Shown: one piece after another, positions 7,674-16,853 of the stretch
Layout of the letters: each line of letters begins with the position of its first letter
Position numbering within the stretch: the first letter of the stretch is position 1
Assembly (NCBI GenBank): GCA_964453215.1
Contig: CAYVRR010000004.1
Span: forward strand, 19,236-83,235
DNA: 64,000 nucleotides
From: SABI01 sp964453215
Lineage (GTDB): Bacteria; Spirochaetota; Spirochaetia; Sphaerochaetales; Sphaerochaetaceae
Direction: 5' to 3'
Translations under genes and position numbers: made by a program
Notes under the pieces: model-generated
What the model saw: the letters and a program-made list of their open reading frames with translations, nothing else
Databases searched by the model: none
What the model was told of the DNA's origin: nothing

Positions 7674-8312
7674 ATGGGTTATCTAGAATGTCACTGCCAT
7701 CTTCTTCCATTTGTAGATGATGGCGTTAAAACAAAAGATCAAGCACTCTCCGTCGTAGCCTCCTATAAAGAGGCTGGCTTTGATACAATCGTTACAACGC
7801 CACACCTTTACAATCCTCAAGTAAATACCCAGGTGAAACATATCAGGCCTATGTATACGTGGCTTCAAAAAGAGAGTGAAAAGATGGGAATTAATCTAAT
7901 TCTAGGAAGCGAGACCTATGTTGGCAGTGCTTCTTTTCCCAAGAATATCCCCTTTTTAGGCTCCTTTGTATTAGTAGAGGTAGATGCTTCTGTCGAACCA
8001 CTATTTTTACTTAATTACGTATATACTCTTATAAAAGATGGCCATTATGTAATTCTCGCTCATATAGAGCGATATAATTGGTTTCATGAAAAATCTGTTG
8101 TAATGAATAAACTTCGTGATATGGGAGTGTTCTTTCAAAGTAATAGTGATGCTGTTTTAAGTGGAAAGGTAGATCAGTACCTTGAGAAAAATCTTATTGA
8201 CATTATTGCTGGGGACAACCATGGGGATACAGAAATTCCTAGACAACTTGCTAATTGTATGCAACTTCATCCTATGATCTTGCAAAATATGAATAGACTG
8301 TTCAATAGATGA
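7674..8312 (+). CDS. PHP-type protein-tyrosine phosphatase, CpsB/CapC/YwqE family
   Basis: 212 residues. The N-terminus has HCHLLPFVDDGVKT, the metal-binding HxH plus the DDG of this family, followed by TTPHLY, GSETYVG, LAHIERY and AGDNHGD, which supply the remaining metal ligands in the expected order. Relatives are manganese-dependent tyrosine phosphatases that counter capsule-regulating BY-kinases. No BY-kinase or polysaccharide gene is in the window, so the target is unknown. The RloA-like gene follows after 25 bases. Confidence 0.85.
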   Translation: MGYLECHCHLLPFVDDGVKTKDQALSVVASYKEAGFDTIVTTPHLYNPQVNTQVKHIRPMYTWLQKESEKMGINLILGSETYVGSASFPKNIPFLGSFVLVEVDASVEPLFLLNYVYTLIKDGHYVILAHIERYNWFHEKSVVMNKLRDMGVFFQSNSDAVLSGKVDQYLEKNLIDIIAGDNHGDTEIPRQLANCMQLHPMILQNMNRLFNR

Positions 8313-8337
8313 ATAGTAGATATAAGGGAGAATTGAT

Positions 8338-9573
8338 ATGCTACTCGATATGACAATTTCTAATTATCGCTCAGTACAAACTCCTCAAACAATTTCTTTT
8401 CAAGCGATTAAAGATAATCGGTTAGATAATGAAAAAGTTTTTGAAGTCTCTGATAAAATGAAAGTAATTAAATCCTGTGCAATAATTGGACCAAATGGAG
8501 CTGGTAAGAGTACATTTGTACGAGCTCTTGAGGCACTTAAAGCAATTATTACTGCAGATGAAGAGGTGGAATCTCCAGTTTCACTCCTTGCTGGTACAAG
8601 TTTTGCATATACTGATGAAAAAGGGTTACCAACAACTATGACCCTCCACATCATTATGGGAAATGATGAAGAGAGTGGCGAGCCATTAACTGGTAAATAT
8701 ACATTAGTAACGACCCGAGATAAGATATATGAAGAGTCCTACTACATGTTTGTTGGAAGAAGTCGTAAGCTGATGTTTGAAAGAAAACTCATTTTACAAC
8801 AGGACTCTGATGCAATTGAGTATAAATATCGATGGGGAAAGATGTTTCGTGGTGAGAAGAAAAGAATTGTTAAAAAAATTCTTCCAGGTCAAACATATGT
8901 TGCAGCAGCTGCACGAAAAGATTCTATTACCCTCACGCCCCTCTTTGATTGGTTTAAAAATGATCTCATGATTCTCCCCTTTGGACTCTCTTCATCGAGT
9001 GAAAAGCAGATAGTCGATCAGTTGAAAAAGAATCCTCACTGGATATCTCAACTTATTAACTTCCTATGGTCAATCGATATTACAGATATTCGAGATGTGA
9101 GAATTCAAGATGATAGACTCATTTATGTTCATACAAACGTGAGTCAGCACTACGCCTCTTATTTTACAAATGAATCTCTCTCCCTAAGGAGATTAACAAG
9201 TATTGCAATAGCTATGTTTGAGAGCTTTATGAATCCAAAAATGTTAGTTATGGATGACTTTGGCATGCTCCTTCATCCAGATGCATTAGAACACCTGGTA
9301 AACATATTTGAAGCTTCAAATAAGAAAGGGAGTCAAATGCTCGTTGTTGATTGTAACCCTGGATTGTTAAAAGATGGGGTATTAAGGCGAGACGCAGTAT
9401 GGTTTGCTCAAAAAAATAGTACCTCAGCCACAGAGTATTACTCTTTAGCTGATTTTAAATTCTCTAAGAGTAAGCGTGATTTAACAAGGCAAATGTATCT
9501 AAATGGTTCATTTGGAGCTCTTCCGATAACAAGTGAATTCTCTTTTATCGCGCCAGTAGAGGAGGAGGTGTAA
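8338..9573 (+). CDS. RloA/AbiLi-like AAA ATPase with altered catalytic motifs
   Basis: 411 residues, normal RloA length. Family features: N-terminal NYRSV strand, Walker A GPNGAGKST near residue 51, LLHP after Walker B, and the C-terminal LRRDAVWFAQK, YSLADFK and GSFGALP blocks that mark RloA/AbiLi. Unusual: Walker B reads VMDDF near residue 304 (Asp where the catalytic Glu is expected), the switch-His segment reads VVDCN near 335, and the signature loop reads ESLSLRRL rather than an SxGT-type loop. ATP may bind but hydrolysis is doubtful. Paired with the RloB-like gene one base downstream. RloAB/AbiL are phage-defence modules; this one may be repurposed. Confidence 0.8.
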   Translation: MLLDMTISNYRSVQTPQTISFQAIKDNRLDNEKVFEVSDKMKVIKSCAIIGPNGAGKSTFVRALEALKAIITADEEVESPVSLLAGTSFAYTDEKGLPTTMTLHIIMGNDEESGEPLTGKYTLVTTRDKIYEESYYMFVGRSRKLMFERKLILQQDSDAIEYKYRWGKMFRGEKKRIVKKILPGQTYVAAAARKDSITLTPLFDWFKNDLMILPFGLSSSSEKQIVDQLKKNPHWISQLINFLWSIDITDIRDVRIQDDRLIYVHTNVSQHYASYFTNESLSLRRLTSIAIAMFESFMNPKMLVMDDFGMLLHPDALEHLVNIFEASNKKGSQMLVVDCNPGLLKDGVLRRDAVWFAQKNSTSATEYYSLADFKFSKSKRDLTRQMYLNGSFGALPITSEFSFIAPVEEEV

Positions 9574-9574
9574 T

Positions 9575-10219
9575 ATGAAACGGAAAAAAATTAATACAGC
9601 TGCAAAAAAGGCTCTTCTCATTGTAACAAGCACAGAAGCTGAATCTCTCTATTTTTCTCAGATGAGAAAAGATTGTAGATATACAAACCTCACCATTGTG
9701 TGGGCAAGTGAAGCAAAAGATATCGAAGAGCTTATAAAGGTCGCAGCAAAAGAGCGGCTAAGGGGTCGCTTTGATAGTGTCTGGTTAACCCTCTCTCTCC
9801 AAGAGTTGGCAATTACACCACAACATATTAAAGAGATGGAACCATTTGCGAAGAAGAAAAAGGTGAAACTAGCTTGGAATAACCCTGATATAGCCATGTG
9901 GTATCTTCTTCACCTACAAGTACCTCGCCTACCTATCACAGATAAAGGTGTCATCGAATCAAGTCTCAAAGGAGTATTTCCCCACTTTACCACAGACCCT
10001 TCTTACCTTTTAGATCAAGGCTCTTCATTACACCTCAAGTTATTTGGAAATAAAGCGCAGGCTGTTGTAAATGCCTCTGCATATAATAGTATTGCAGCAT
10101 CTCGCTTGGGCTATATGGACCCAGTGAATATGACTAAATTACTTAACGATATTACCCTTTACTGTGGAAAAGCAGATATAACCCACAACCAGAAGTTGAT
10201 TGGGTTAAAAAATAATTAA
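9575..10219 (+). CDS. RloB/AbiLii-like protein, degenerate Toprim
   Basis: 214 residues, directly behind the RloA-like gene, with AGGAGGTG inside that gene's end. The start LLIVTSTEAESLYF aligns by eye with the RloB pattern IVCEGEKTEPxYF, and LAWNNPDIAMWYLLHL with the RloB core SNPxFExWLLLHF. The Toprim Glu-Gly is replaced by Thr-Ser, and the acidic DxD strand is replaced by WLTLSLQEL. The catalytic site therefore looks lost while the fold and partnership are kept. Identification rests on gene order plus these two blocks, so it is less certain than its partner. Confidence 0.6.
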   Translation: MKRKKINTAAKKALLIVTSTEAESLYFSQMRKDCRYTNLTIVWASEAKDIEELIKVAAKERLRGRFDSVWLTLSLQELAITPQHIKEMEPFAKKKKVKLAWNNPDIAMWYLLHLQVPRLPITDKGVIESSLKGVFPHFTTDPSYLLDQGSSLHLKLFGNKAQAVVNASAYNSIAASRLGYMDPVNMTKLLNDITLYCGKADITHNQKLIGLKNN

Positions 10220-10223
10220 CACG

Positions 10224-11114
10224 ATGTTTATAGAGGGAATATATCTACTCTTATACATACTAGCTTTTGCAACAGGTTGTATGGCACTTGTCCTCTCTGT
10301 AGTGTTTCACATGCGTGAAACACTTGAGTGGACACCATATTTCATAGTATTCATCTCAACATCTCTCATTGTCATCGTTCTTCAAATAAGCATTGTCTTT
10401 ATCAATATTTTCACAAGTGGTATTATCATCATCATTTTTAACTATATCATTGTTCCAATTATCTATGCAAGTTTTGCTTTTTTGATAATTTTTATTCCAT
10501 ACTTTACCACGTGGGTAATTGCCCATCCTTGGAGGATGCCTTACAGCATTATTTCATACTCCCTTAGTGGTATCTTTATTGCCCTAAGTACCCTCTCTCT
10601 TGTTTTTCCACACCTTATCGTCTTTTCAACATTAAGTAGTGCTCTCTTTATTGCTTCACTCTTTTTCTCAATTTCAATTTTATTAAAGAATGTAAAAGAT
10701 ATTGAATCAAAAGATGTAAAGAGGGTGAGTAAAACAATTATCATCATCTCTTTTTCTATGATTCCTTTTGTTATTATCTCTTTAATATACCCTGAGTTTA
10801 GAAATGTCCTCTATCCTCTCTACTTCTTAGCTTGTAGTGTTACTATTATGGTCTTCCTTTTCATCTACTTTAAACGAATACCTCATAAAAAAGAGGGTGA
10901 GTTGAGTGTAGAAAGTTTGAGTAGATACAAAATAAGTGAACGAGAGTTATCGGTAATTTTATTAATCAAAAAGGGGCTTACTAACAAAGAAATTGCAGAT
11001 AAACTTGCTATCTCAGCAAATACAGTAAATAATCATATTGCAAACATTTTTTCTAAAACTAACGTGAGAAGCCGAATAGATTTGTTAAATGCTATACAAA
11101 AGGAGAACTCCTAA
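10224..11114 (+). CDS. Membrane-bound LuxR-family transcriptional regulator
   Basis: 296 residues. The first 220 contain about seven hydrophobic segments and no recognised ligand domain. Residues about 228-290 are a LuxR/GerE helix-turn-helix (ISERELSVILLIKKGL, NKEIADKLAIS, TVNNHIANIF). Such membrane-sensor LuxR proteins are seen in several anaerobes; the signal is unknown. No Shine-Dalgarno is visible; the start follows the RloB-like stop by 4 bases and may be translated by coupling. The last bases overlap the hydrolase start (TAATG), so the two are co-expressed. Confidence 0.85.
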   Translation: MFIEGIYLLLYILAFATGCMALVLSVVFHMRETLEWTPYFIVFISTSLIVIVLQISIVFINIFTSGIIIIIFNYIIVPIIYASFAFLIIFIPYFTTWVIAHPWRMPYSIISYSLSGIFIALSTLSLVFPHLIVFSTLSSALFIASLFFSISILLKNVKDIESKDVKRVSKTIIIISFSMIPFVIISLIYPEFRNVLYPLYFLACSVTIMVFLFIYFKRIPHKKEGELSVESLSRYKISERELSVILLIKKGLTNKEIADKLAISANTVNNHIANIFSKTNVRSRIDLLNAIQKENS

Positions 11115-11911
11115 TGGAAGAAAAAGTAATAAAGTGTGCCAAAGAGGTATCCCTAAGACATACAACTAAGCCACAACATGCCATTATTTGTTACCACGGC
11201 TACACAGGGTATCCTGGGGAGTTGATGCTTCCAGCTCGCATTTTGTATGAAAGTGGGTTTGATGTCTTTATTCCTCGCTATCCAGGTCATGGAACAAGTG
11301 GAGAAGACTTTATGAAAAGTACCTCAACTGATTGGGTGAATAAGGCAATAGAAGCTTACAGGGAAATAGAAGGAGAGTATGATACGATTGGTCTTATAGG
11401 GCACTCTATGGGGGGACTTATTGCCCTCAAAGTTGCTTATGAGGTGAAACATATTCATAAAATTGTCCTCTATGCTCCAGCACTTATACTTGAACGCCCT
11501 ATTCCAACCCTTTTAGTTTCTATTTTATCTTTATGTAAAAAACGCAAAAAGGTGAGTTGGAGTAGTGATCCCTTATATCCATTCTTTGATGAGAGAGATG
11601 AGGGGGACGATGAGTATTTAGGAAAAGAGTATTGGTCTTATATCTATTATAAACAGGTGTTAGAGCTTGAGAAATTGAGAAAAGAAGTCCTCTCATTTTT
11701 AGGAGAAATCCCAATTCATACCCTTGTATTTACTGGAGGATTAGATAAGACAGTGAGTCCCCAAAGTGGAACTTTAGTGGAGAAGGGGATGAAAAGAGAA
11801 GACAATAAGTGGATAGACCTTCCTCTTGCTACCCACCTTATCCCATATGATAAAGATGAGTCTTCTCGTAACCTCGCCATGCAAGAAACGCTCCTTTTCC
11901 TCTCCCCATAA
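11114..11911 (+). CDS. Alpha/beta hydrolase, carboxylesterase/monoglyceride-lipase type
   Basis: 265 residues. Oxyanion region CYHGYTGYPGE near residue 27, nucleophile elbow GHSMGG near residue 96, an acidic residue in FTGGLDKTVS and a His in ATHLIPYD complete the triad. The short cap resembles carboxylesterase Est30 and monoacylglycerol lipases, so a medium-chain ester or acylglycerol is the likely substrate; cytoplasmic, as there is no signal peptide. It is the last gene of its strand run and ends 10 bases before the convergent importer permease gene. Confidence 0.85.
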   Translation: MEEKVIKCAKEVSLRHTTKPQHAIICYHGYTGYPGELMLPARILYESGFDVFIPRYPGHGTSGEDFMKSTSTDWVNKAIEAYREIEGEYDTIGLIGHSMGGLIALKVAYEVKHIHKIVLYAPALILERPIPTLLVSILSLCKKRKKVSWSSDPLYPFFDERDEGDDEYLGKEYWSYIYYKQVLELEKLRKEVLSFLGEIPIHTLVFTGGLDKTVSPQSGTLVEKGMKREDNKWIDLPLATHLIPYDKDESSRNLAMQETLLFLSP

Positions 11912-11921
11912 ACGTATTCTT

Positions 11922-12881
11922 TTACCTCGCTGAAACATCATAGGGCTCTCCAAGAGCTCTTGGAGGTCTGTTACTCGATGAGAAGAAGATAAGAAGGACA
12001 AGAGTCACAATGTAGGGGAGGGTGAATACTAAATCACTATAAGAAGAGGGGAGTTTTAGTTGTTGCACTAATACGTATCCACCACTACGAGCAAACCCGA
12101 AGAGGATACAAGCAAGAAACGTTCTTCCTATTTTCCAACTTCCAAAAATATAGGCAGCAATAGCAAGGTATCCAAATCCCATAAAAATACTTGGGGAGAA
12201 GTTTGTAAAAATTGAGTAGGCAAAGCTCATTCCTCCAAGTCCACTTAAAGAGCCACTAACTATGATAGAAAAAAATCTTATTTTGGGAACATTCCCTCCA
12301 GCAGCCGCAACTGCTTGAGGGTTATCTCCACATGCTCTCACCCTCATCCCAATTGGTGTTTTATAGAGGATATACCACATAAAAAGGGCAATGATGATAA
12401 TAATAATTTGAAACGTGTAAAACTGAGTAAAAAAGAGGCCAATAATTGGGATCTTTGAGAGGATAGGGATAGTTACTTTAGGAAAGATTTCGAGTTGAAA
12501 TTTATTGCTAGCTTGTCCAAAGAGAGATGCGTTGATTTGGTTTGCTAAAAAGGCAGTAAGAGAAACTGCTAACATGTTTATTACAACACCACTAATGACC
12601 TGGTTTGCTTTAAATTTTATACACATAAGGGCATGTAGTGCTGCAAGAAGTCCTCCACCCACCATAGCAAATAAAAGAGAAGCATAGATAAGAAGGGTTG
12701 GGTTAATTGGGATAAATGTTGTAAATATTGCAACACAAAGTCCTCCAAAGAAGGCTCCAAAGCCTAATAAACCTTCTAAAGCTAAGTTAATAGTTCCACT
12801 ACCTTCACTATATATTCCCCCTATAGCGATAATAAAGAGGGGTAAGGAGAAGGCTAATCCGTCAATAATAATTGTTTCCAT
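11922..12881 (-). CDS. Nucleoside ABC transporter permease, second subunit
   Basis: 319 residues with about nine hydrophobic stretches, BPD_transp_2 (CUT2/BmpA-linked) permease family. The GSGTINLALEGLLGFGAF segment near residue 27 is the hallmark of the second permease of BMP-type nucleoside importers. AAGGAGA lies before the ATG, 3 bases after the partner permease gene. It is the last gene of the importer block, and its end nearly abuts the convergent hydrolase gene without room for a terminator. Confidence 0.9.
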   Translation of the reverse strand: METIIIDGLAFSLPLFIIAIGGIYSEGSGTINLALEGLLGFGAFFGGLCVAIFTTFIPINPTLLIYASLLFAMVGGGLLAALHALMCIKFKANQVISGVVINMLAVSLTAFLANQINASLFGQASNKFQLEIFPKVTIPILSKIPIIGLFFTQFYTFQIIIIIIALFMWYILYKTPIGMRVRACGDNPQAVAAAGGNVPKIRFFSIIVSGSLSGLGGMSFAYSIFTNFSPSIFMGFGYLAIAAYIFGSWKIGRTFLACILFGFARSGGYVLVQQLKLPSSYSDLVFTLPYIVTLVLLIFFSSSNRPPRALGEPYDVSAR

Positions 12882-12884
12882 ACT

Positions 12885-14018
12885 CTATGAATCTCCTTCT
12901 ACTTCTTGGCTATATTTATTGGCGATATGTCTAAAAAATACTCCAATTGCACTAAACAAGAGTAAGATACTTGTAATTACTGCAGCTATTTCTCTCAATA
13001 CTGACATACGGGAAGACATATAGGTGGTACCTCGATCAAATATTACAACCAATAAAGATGAGAACATGCTACCAATCATCGTTGAATTACCTAACAGAGC
13101 TACAGCTATGGCATCAAAGCCAAGGGAGGGGAGTACTCGTGGTTGAATTGATGCATTAGTTCCTACATAGAAAGTGACCCCAGCGAGTCCTGCAAGGGCA
13201 CCGCTTAAAACCATAGTGGAGACAAGAATTTTCCCAACCTCTATTCCTGCATACTTAGAAGCTTTTGTATTTAGCCCTACAGCCTGTAATTCAAAGCCAA
13301 ATTTTGTCCGCTGTAATAAAAATCTTAATATAAAAACAACACAGATCGCGACAGGAAACATTAAAGGTACTTCCATCGTAAGATTAAAAATAGGGTAGTT
13401 AAAGAGGGTAAGGCGCGCATTTTGACCAATTTCAACAGATTGACGACTAATTGGATCTACAAATCTTGTTTGTATGAAAAAGCTTACCACATAGCTAATG
13501 ATGTAGTTTAACATAATCGCAACAACTACTTCATTCATATTAAATCTATATTTTAACCATCCAATAAAAGCACCCACTAGTGCACCAAATCCTATTCCAA
13601 TAAGGATCACTAAGACTTTTGCAATAATTGGATCAATAGATGAGTAGCCAACTAGTAGCGTTGCCATAAACCCAGATATTACCATAATACCTGAAACACA
13701 AATATTGAAGATACCACTTTTTAAAGCAACTGCAACAGATAGAGAAGCAAAGATCATAGGGGTTGTATAGTTAAGCAAACTCATAAAATCGGTGAGTTGA
13801 CTTTTTTTCCCAGCATAACGAGCTTTTTGTAAAATACCTGAACCTTGGAGGATACTCACATAGGCTTCAAGTGGATTCTTTCCTAACATGATGAGTAAAA
13901 TAGCACCTGTAAAAAGACTTGCCACAATACAAAAAAGAGAAGTTCTTAATAATTGATGCTTACCAGGTCCACAACAGATAATGAAGAATTTTTTAAGATA
14001 ATTATTTTTTTTCAACAT
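12885..14018 (-). CDS. Nucleoside ABC transporter permease, first subunit
   Basis: 377 residues with about ten hydrophobic segments; the longer of the two BPD_transp_2 permeases of a BMP-type importer. GIFNICVSGIMVISGF near residue 110 matches the GxxNIGxEGQ-like loop of this family. Its start overlaps the ATPase gene by 17 bases. It should pair with the 11922-12881 product as a heterodimeric channel for nucleosides. Confidence 0.9.
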   Translation of the reverse strand: MLKKNNYLKKFFIICCGPGKHQLLRTSLFCIVASLFTGAILLIMLGKNPLEAYVSILQGSGILQKARYAGKKSQLTDFMSLLNYTTPMIFASLSVAVALKSGIFNICVSGIMVISGFMATLLVGYSSIDPIIAKVLVILIGIGFGALVGAFIGWLKYRFNMNEVVVAIMLNYIISYVVSFFIQTRFVDPISRQSVEIGQNARLTLFNYPIFNLTMEVPLMFPVAICVVFILRFLLQRTKFGFELQAVGLNTKASKYAGIEVGKILVSTMVLSGALAGLAGVTFYVGTNASIQPRVLPSLGFDAIAVALLGNSTMIGSMFSSLLVVIFDRGTTYMSSRMSVLREIAAVITSILLLFSAIGVFFRHIANKYSQEVEGDS

Positions 14019-15540
14019 GAGCCCCCATCATATATTCTCCAACTTCTAATTTAGTCACTTGTGATGCTTTTTTAATTGTTTGAACCTTACCATTGTACAT
14101 AACAAGAATAGTATCAGAGAGTTCCATAATCTCATCTAATTCTAAAGAGATAAGGAGTATTGCCTTCCCTTGTGCCCTTAAATCATCAATACGGTGGTGA
14201 ATCGATTCAATTGCACCAATGTCGAGTCCCCTTGTTGGTTGAACAAATATGAATAGGTGAGATGAGAGGGCGATTTCTCGTGCTATGATTGCTTTTTGTT
14301 GGTTCCCTCCACTCATGCTCCTTGTGAGGGTGTTATTACCATTTGAACATCTGATATCATAATTGGCAATAAGGGTATCACCTGTTTTGTTCATTTCATT
14401 GAAATTTAATATCCCTTTTTCATTACAATAAGGAGCTTTATAATACGATTTTAAAAGCAAGTTTTCACGTAAGTTGAAATCAAGGATTAATCCAACTGAG
14501 TGTCTATCTTCAGGAATATAACTAATTCCCTTCTCTGTTCTGCTTCGTATATTTTCTTTGATTAACTCATCTTTTAAGAGTCTAATACTCCCCCCCTTTG
14601 TAGGGATGAGACCTGCTATTGCATCAGCTATTTCAATTTGACCATTTCCAGAGACCCCTGCAATAGAAAGTACTTCTCCTTGATGTACTTTAAAGGAGAC
14701 ATCGTCAACGAGTGTGATATTATCTTTTGAAATGACAGAAAGATGTTCTACTTCTAGAACAACATCCTTAATGGTGTGTTCTTTGTGTTTTATTCCTTGA
14801 CTTACTTCTCTCCCAACCATTAACGCTGAAATCTCTTTTATTGTTGTTTCATGGGTATTACGTACTCCCACCAACTTTCCCTTACAAATGATTGCACAGC
14901 GATCTGCTATTTTCATCACTTCATCTAATTTGTGAGTGATGAGGATGATGGTTTTTCCATCATCTTTTAATGTCTTTATGATCTCTAAAAGGGATTCTAT
15001 TTCTTGTGGGGTGAGAACGGCAGTTGGTTCATCGAAAATGAGAATGTTCGCATCTCTGTAGAGCATTTTTAATATCTCTACCCTTTGCCTTGTTGAAACT
15101 GGTATATCTTTGATAATATCGGTGGGTATCACCTCTAGTTTATATATCTTAGAAATCTCTTTTACTTTTTTTTCAGCACTCTCCACATCGACAAAAGGAA
15201 ACAATCCTATCTTTTTTTTAACTGGCTCAATTCCTAAAATAATATTTTCTGTGATACTTTGGTCTTCTACAAGCATAAAATGTTGGTGTACCATTCCTAT
15301 ACTTAATTCATTTGCAACCATAGGAGATGAAATAATCTCTTTTTTCCCATGAATATAGATATCTCCCCCATCTGGTTGATACATCCCAAAGAGCATACTC
15401 ATCAAGGTCGACTTTCCTGCCCCATTTTCTCCAAGAATAGCTAATATTTCCCCTTCATTAACGCCAAAAGAGATATCATCATTAGCAATTATTCCAGGAA
15501 AACGTTTGGTAATGTGTTTGAATTCAATTAAAGGTGCCAT
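14002..15540 (-). CDS. Nucleoside ABC transporter ATPase with two nucleotide-binding domains
   Basis: 512 residues with duplicated ABC cassettes, as in CUT2-type sugar and nucleoside importers. Domain 1: Walker A GENGAGKST, Walker B LIFDEPTAVLTPQE, signature weakened to VSTRQRVEIL. Domain 2: Walker A degenerate (GVSGNGQIE), signature MSGGNQQKA intact, Walker B FVQPTRGLD. This asymmetry is normal in the family, in which each site uses motifs from both domains. It lies between the binding protein and permease genes. Confidence 0.92.
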   Translation of the reverse strand: MAPLIEFKHITKRFPGIIANDDISFGVNEGEILAILGENGAGKSTLMSMLFGMYQPDGGDIYIHGKKEIISSPMVANELSIGMVHQHFMLVEDQSITENIILGIEPVKKKIGLFPFVDVESAEKKVKEISKIYKLEVIPTDIIKDIPVSTRQRVEILKMLYRDANILIFDEPTAVLTPQEIESLLEIIKTLKDDGKTIILITHKLDEVMKIADRCAIICKGKLVGVRNTHETTIKEISALMVGREVSQGIKHKEHTIKDVVLEVEHLSVISKDNITLVDDVSFKVHQGEVLSIAGVSGNGQIEIADAIAGLIPTKGGSIRLLKDELIKENIRSRTEKGISYIPEDRHSVGLILDFNLRENLLLKSYYKAPYCNEKGILNFNEMNKTGDTLIANYDIRCSNGNNTLTRSMSGGNQQKAIIAREIALSSHLFIFVQPTRGLDIGAIESIHHRIDDLRAQGKAILLISLELDEIMELSDTILVMYNGKVQTIKKASQVTKLEVGEYMMGAHVEKK

Positions 15541-15587
15541 TCATACCGCTCCTGTTTCCTTAAAGATAAGAGATACATCTATATCTA

Positions 15588-15612
15588 TCATGGGGAAGAT
15601 ATTTCCCCATGA
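15588..15612 (-). other. Intergenic hairpin between binding-protein and ATPase genes
   Basis: Perfect 10-bp stem (15588-15597 with 15603-15612) and a 5-base loop, without a T tract in either direction. Such hairpins often protect the upstream binding-protein mRNA from 3' decay, so more binding protein than ATPase is made. Confidence 0.7.
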
Positions 15613-15630
15613 TAATGAGAAATAAAATTA

Positions 15631-16749
15631 TTAGTTTACAGTAAACTCATCAGGAGTAAATCCACCAAAGTTAGATGGAGGGACAACTTTTCCACTCTTC
15701 ACCTCTTGATATGCTTGATCTATTTTTTCAATAGTTGCTGGAGCCAATTGGTTTCGGTTTGGCGCTTTTACATATCCTGTAGAGTCTGTGTCAGCTTGTA
15801 GTAACATGTTTCCACCTGTGAAGGTGCCATCTTGAATTGAGTTCAATGCTCTTTCTACGTTTAAGCTCATTTTCTTAAGAACGCTTGTGAGTACTACGTT
15901 TTTATTTCCATACTCTCCATCATTCCATTGATCTACATCACATCCAATTACTCTGAGTTTTCCATTACTCTCTTTAGCTGCGGTAAATGCTCCATTACCA
16001 GTAGCTCCTGCTGCAACTAAAAGGGTGTCAACTCCTCGCTGGATTAACTGTTCAGTTACTACTTTTCCACCAGCTTCATCTGCAAAGGATCCAACATAGT
16101 TTCCTCCCACATTAGCTCCAGTTACATCTGTCCCTGCTTGGCTAGCTAGTTCAACAATTTCAACATTTTTGTTAAATTTAGCGTTAGCATACTTCACACC
16201 AGCTTCAAATCCATATTGATAATTTACATTCGATGGATAGGCAACACCATTTAATACAGCAACTTTATTAGTTTTTGTCTCTAAAGCAGCTCCAACTCCT
16301 GCAAAGAAACCAGACTCTTGCTCTGCAAACTGCATAGCATAGACATTTGGTAACTCAAGGGTGTTCCCTTGTGGATCTGTTGGGTAGGTGTCAACTAAGA
16401 TAAATTTTGTTTCGGGGTTGTCAATTGCTAATTGTCCAATTCCTGCAAACTGAAATCCAGTACAGACCAACACATCGTAGTCAGCAACAACATCAGCAGT
16501 TGTTTTAAGAGCCATTGCTACATCGCCACTAGGTTCTCTAATAGGGGTAACTTTTGCTCCTGGGTTATTTTTAATAAAAGCTAAAATCCCATTGTAGTTA
16601 TCTTGGTTAAAAGATCCATCATCAACACCAGAAGGGGTTGAAATAATTGCAATATTTAATCCCTTTTCTGCTTCTACCTCACTTTTCCCACCTGCAAAGA
16701 GGATGGCGCTCATCATGACAAGAGCCAATACTACCATTAGTTTTTTCAT
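15631..16749 (-). CDS. pnrA: BMP/PnrA-family nucleoside-binding protein
   Basis: 372 residues. Signal peptide ending near LFAGGKSE without a lipobox Cys. The mature part has the BMP motif VDDGSFNQDNYNG, then CTGFQFA, LVDTYP, AxQFAEQESGFFAGVGAA and GCDVDQW, close to the purine-nucleoside receptor PnrA of Treponema pallidum. In T. pallidum that protein is lipidated; here it appears soluble in the periplasm. The linked mtnP and mtnA genes raise the possibility that methylthioadenosine is among its ligands. First gene of the importer block, with its own promoter. Confidence 0.88.
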   Translation of the reverse strand: MKKLMVVLALVMMSAILFAGGKSEVEAEKGLNIAIISTPSGVDDGSFNQDNYNGILAFIKNNPGAKVTPIREPSGDVAMALKTTADVVADYDVLVCTGFQFAGIGQLAIDNPETKFILVDTYPTDPQGNTLELPNVYAMQFAEQESGFFAGVGAALETKTNKVAVLNGVAYPSNVNYQYGFEAGVKYANAKFNKNVEIVELASQAGTDVTGANVGGNYVGSFADEAGGKVVTEQLIQRGVDTLLVAAGATGNGAFTAAKESNGKLRVIGCDVDQWNDGEYGNKNVVLTSVLKKMSLNVERALNSIQDGTFTGGNMLLQADTDSTGYVKAPNRNQLAPATIEKIDQAYQEVKSGKVVPPSNFGGFTPDEFTVN

Positions 16750-16786
16750 TTCCTTACATCTCCTTGATTATCAAAATCTTTCTTAT

Positions 16787-16814
16787 AGTATATAGCTAGA
16801 TACAAAAGAAACAA
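16787..16814 (-). promoter_or_regulatory. Promoter of the nucleoside importer genes
   Basis: Minus strand TTGTTT (16814-16809), 16-base spacer, TATACT (16792-16787), about 38 bases before the pnrA ATG. Just upstream the word TTGAGAT occurs twice, a possible operator. The importer can thus be expressed apart from mtnPA. Confidence 0.6.
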
Positions 16815-16853
16815 CTCATCTCAATATGTATCTAACTCTATCTCAATAATATG

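Noticed and set aside
16750..16853. Purine riboswitch before the nucleoside importer
   Set aside because: No purine-riboswitch loop-loop motifs and the leader is too short after the predicted promoter.
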